Positions 7,345-8,784 of a stretch of DNA of 8,784 nucleotides are shown one piece after another. Both the position numbers and the translations under genes were made by a program. The notes under the pieces were generated by a model. The model was given only the letters and a program-made list of their open reading frames with translations. It had not been told where the DNA came from and did not search any database. The DNA comes from Comamonadaceae bacterium (GTDB lineage Bacteria; Pseudomonadota; Gammaproteobacteria; Burkholderiales; Burkholderiaceae_C), in assembly GCA_947458305.1 (NCBI GenBank), contig CANGZO010000091.1, positions 1 to 8,784 of the forward strand. The letters run 5' to 3'. Within the stretch, counting starts at the first letter, position 1. Every line of letters begins with the position of its first letter.

Positions 7345-8543
7345 GGCGCCTCTGCCAAGAAGGTCTTGATCAGAGGCACCAAAATGGCGACCACTTCATC
7401 GGCTTCAGATTCGGTCATGATGAGCGGAGGCACTAAGCGGATCACACTGTCGGCTGTCACGCTCAGCAGCAGACCGGCTTCAGCGGCGCGTGTCCAAATG
7501 GCGCCGCAAGGGCGGTCCAGCTCGATGCCCAGCATCAAGCCTTGACCGCGCACTTCTTTCACCCCTTGTATGCCCGCCAAAGCCTTCTCCAGCGCGCCGC
7601 GCAAATGCGCGCCCACTTTGGCTGCGTTGGCCATCACACCGTCTTTTTCCATGATGCGGATGGTTTCGACCCCCGCACGCATGGCCAGCGGGTTGCCGCC
7701 AAAAGTGGTGCCGTGGTTGCCGGGCTGGAAGATGTGGGCGGCCTTGGGGCCTGCGACTACCGCGCCAATCGGCACTCCCGAGCCCAGGCCCTTGGCCAGC
7801 GGCATCACGTCAGGCACGATGCCGGACCACTGGTGCGCGAACCACTTGCCGGTGCGACCCATGCCGCATTGCACTTCGTCCACCATCATCAACCAATCTT
7901 TTTGGTCGCACAGAGCGCGCACTTGCTGCAGGTATTCGATGCGCATCGGGTTGATGCCGCCTTCGCCCTGGATGGTTTCCATGAACACCGCCACCACATT
8001 GGGGTTGCCCTCGGTGGCTTTTTTCAGAGCCTCGATGTCGTTCACCGGCACGCGCAAAAAGCCGTCGAGCATGGGGCCGAAACCTTTTTTGAGCTTCTCG
8101 TTGGCGGTGGCGCTCAGGGTGGCGATGCTGCGGCCGTGGAAGGCTTTTTCGTACACCACGATCTCGGGCTTTTCGATGCCCTTGTCGTGACCGAACTTGC
8201 GCGCCAGTTTGATCGCTGCCTCGTTGGCTTCGAGGCCCGTGCAGCAGAAAAACACATTCGTCATGCCCGACATTTCCACCAGCTTGGCCGCCAGCACTTC
8301 GGCGTTGGGCACATGGAAGTAGTTGCAGCTGTGGATCATTTTGCTCAACTGGTCTTGCAGGGCGGGCACCAAGTCGGGGTGGTTGTGCCCCAAGGTGTTC
8401 ACAGCGATGCCAGCGAGGGCATCGAGGTATGGCTTGCCATTGACGTCCCAGACTCGGCAACCCTGACCATGGCTGAGTGCGATCGGCAGTCGGCCATAGG
8501 TGTTCATGGTGTGCGGTGAGGCGGCTTCAATGTGAGCGGACAT
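7341..8543 (-). CDS. argD: Acetylornithine aminotransferase
   Basis: A 400-residue class III PLP aminotransferase that converts N-acetylglutamate semialdehyde to N-acetylornithine with glutamate as amino donor; such enzymes often also act in lysine synthesis on succinyl-diaminopimelate. Visible signatures: NTYGRLPIALSHGQG near the start, LDALAGIAVNTLGHNHP, CTGLEANEAAIKLARKFG, VDEVQCGMGRTG with Asp222 that contacts the PLP ring nitrogen, and LAKGLGSGVPIGAV with the Schiff-base Lys251. Length is typical. The ATG at 8543 has a strong AGGAG seven bases upstream. It is the first gene of the minus-strand run and overlaps argF by 4 bp. Its leader carries a terminator-like hairpin (8557-8587), so expression may be controlled by attenuation (inference). 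Confidence 0.97.
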   Translation of the reverse strand: MSAHIEAASPHTMNTYGRLPIALSHGQGCRVWDVNGKPYLDALAGIAVNTLGHNHPDLVPALQDQLSKMIHSCNYFHVPNAEVLAAKLVEMSGMTNVFFCCTGLEANEAAIKLARKFGHDKGIEKPEIVVYEKAFHGRSIATLSATANEKLKKGFGPMLDGFLRVPVNDIEALKKATEGNPNVVAVFMETIQGEGGINPMRIEYLQQVRALCDQKDWLMMVDEVQCGMGRTGKWFAHQWSGIVPDVMPLAKGLGSGVPIGAVVAGPKAAHIFQPGNHGTTFGGNPLAMRAGVETIRIMEKDGVMANAAKVGAHLRGALEKALAGIQGVKEVRGQGLMLGIELDRPCGAIWTRAAEAGLLLSVTADSVIRLVPPLIMTESEADEVVAILVPLIKTFLAEAP

Positions 8544-8550
8544 GCGGGAA

Positions 8551-8555
8551 CTCCT
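8551..8555 (-). promoter_or_regulatory. argD: Ribosome-binding site of argD
   Basis: AGGAG on the minus strand, with seven bases (TTCCCGC) before the argD ATG at 8543. It is the best Shine-Dalgarno in the window and fixes the argD start. It lies one base downstream of the U-rich tail of the leader hairpin. Confidence 0.8.
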
Positions 8556-8556
8556 G

Positions 8557-8587
8557 AAATAAAAATCGGCCCGATGGAGTGGGGCCG
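8557..8587 (-). terminator. Terminator-like hairpin in the argD leader (candidate attenuator)
   Basis: Read on the minus strand, CGGCCC (8587-8582) and GGGCCG (8572-8567) form a perfect all-GC six-base stem with a nine-base loop, followed at once by ATTTTTATTT (8566-8557). This is the layout of an intrinsic terminator. No minus-strand gene ends here, and the next element is the argD ribosome-binding site, so termination at this point would cut off the arginine operon. A leader attenuator is the natural reading. The stem is short and the U-tract is broken by As, so it may be weak or incidental. Confidence 0.4.
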
Positions 8588-8602
8588 CTGGATGAATATT
8601 TT

Positions 8603-8618
8603 AGGGGCAGTTGCCCCT
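8603..8618. repeat. Perfect inverted repeat in the argD/DUF3579 gap
   Basis: AGGGGCA and TGCCCCT flank a two-base centre (GT), giving a 16-base near-perfect dyad that can fold as a six-base stem with an AGTT loop. It lies 60 bp upstream of argD and 15 bp upstream of the terminator-like hairpin. There is no T-tract on either side, so it is not a terminator. It may be a leader RNA hairpin or a protein site. Confidence 0.5.
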
Positions 8619-8638
8619 GTAGCTCAGGGTTATCTGCA

Positions 8639-8666
8639 TTGGCTTAAGTCTTATATAAGATACAAT
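8639..8666 (+). promoter_or_regulatory. Candidate sigma-70 promoter of the DUF3579-type gene
   Basis: TTGGCT (8639-8644) and TACAAT (8661-8666) are 16 bp apart and match the sigma-70 consensus at four and five of six positions. Transcription would begin near 8673, giving a leader of about 58 nt before the ATG at 8731. A 12-bp palindrome fills most of the spacer. Confidence 0.45.
8649..8660. promoter_or_regulatory. 12-bp perfect palindrome, candidate operator
   Basis: TCTTATATAAGA is a perfect 12-base palindrome in the spacer of the plus-strand promoter and overlapping a possible minus-strand -10 box. It is AT-rich in an otherwise GC-rich sequence and sits between two divergent genes, where a repressor or shared regulator would act. 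The regulator is not identified; the shape would suit a small dimeric helix-turn-helix protein (inference). Confidence 0.4.
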
Positions 8667-8680
8667 ACCCAACATGCAAA
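8652..8680 (-). promoter_or_regulatory. Weak candidate promoter for the argD operon
   Basis: On the minus strand TTTGCA (8680-8675) and TATATA (8657-8652) are 17 bp apart, each matching the consensus at four of six positions. TATAAG (8655-8650) is a better -10 box but has a worse -35 partner. If used, the start would be near 8645 and the argD leader about 100 nt, containing both hairpins. TAAAAT (8603-8598) is an alternative -10 box without a good -35. Confidence 0.25.
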
Positions 8681-8730
8681 AGCAGCGGTGATCCCGGTGC
8701 GTTTGGTCCCCACTTCAACCCCTCTATCCG

Positions 8731-8784
8731 ATGGTCTCCAACTCCGCCAAAGAAGTCTTCATTCAGGGCATTACCCATGACGGA
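8731..8784 (+). CDS. DUF3579-type protein, first 18 codons
   Basis: The frame from ATG 8731 is open to the window edge and reads MVSNSAKEVFIQGITHDG. The KE-V-IQGIT-DG pattern is how DUF3579 proteins of betaproteobacteria begin, and as I recall such genes commonly lie divergently beside argD in Burkholderiales. The function of the family is unknown. The start is well fixed: reading upstream in frame there is no ATG, GTG or TTG before a TGA at 8689-8691. The Shine-Dalgarno is weak. A good promoter lies at 8639-8666. Only the N-terminus is visible, so the assignment rests on a short match plus gene order. Confidence 0.7.
   Translation, partial: MVSNSAKEVFIQGITHDG

Noticed and set aside
7542..8519. 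325-codon plus-strand open frame antisense to argD.
   Set aside because: The His/Val/Ala-rich product is typical of the complement of a GC-rich gene; argD is certain.
8592..8603. ArgR-type box around TGAATATTTT upstream of argD.
   Set aside because: Only one half-site resembles the E. coli ARG box; the matching ATTCA half is missing at the right spacing.
8532..8780. 82-codon plus-strand open frame across the argD/DUF3579 gap.
   Set aside because: It runs through promoter, palindrome and hairpins and overlaps the conserved DUF3579 start in another frame.

Overview
The window looks like a piece of a GC-rich betaproteobacterial chromosome, most likely Burkholderiales and probably the Comamonadaceae side (inference). 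The main pointers are the wording of the ArgD and ArgF proteins and a DUF3579-type gene starting divergently next to argD. I see no rRNA or tRNA gene, insertion sequence, phage gene or CRISPR array. Gene density is very high.

Layout. Positions 1-678 (+) hold the 3' end of an FAD-dependent aromatic-ring monooxygenase cut by the window edge. Positions 767-1996 (+) hold an exported lytic transglycosylase of the MltB type with a C-terminal peptidoglycan-binding domain. It converges, with 2 bp between stop codons, on a six-gene minus-strand run from 8543 down to 1999. In transcription order the run is argD, argF, a YkgJ-type cysteine-cluster gene, kynU, and a two-gene molybdenum hydroxylase of the isoquinoline 1-oxidoreductase type (small 2Fe-2S subunit, then large molybdopterin subunit). 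Joints in the run are a 4-bp overlap, 1 bp, 24 bp, 48 bp and a 4-bp overlap, so it is probably one operon or two overlapping ones. The 187-bp gap 8544-8730 separates argD from the divergent DUF3579-type gene (8731 to the window end, +).

How the genes work together. ArgD and ArgF are two consecutive groups of steps in arginine synthesis (N-acetylglutamate semialdehyde to acetylornithine, and ornithine to citrulline). KynU is a tryptophan-catabolic enzyme that cleaves kynurenine or 3-hydroxykynurenine. The Mo hydroxylase has all expected cofactor motifs but an unknown substrate; its large subunit has a twin-arginine leader, suggesting work outside the cytoplasm. Why these sit together is not explained by known pathways.

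The part that most deserves follow-up is the argD/DUF3579 intergenic region. It holds a 12-bp perfect palindrome inside a good plus-strand promoter, an upstream inverted repeat, and a terminator-like GC hairpin followed by a U-rich tract just before the argD ribosome-binding site. Together these could form a transcription attenuator for the arginine operon. No clearly new system is visible; the rest is orderly accessory-plus-housekeeping gene content.
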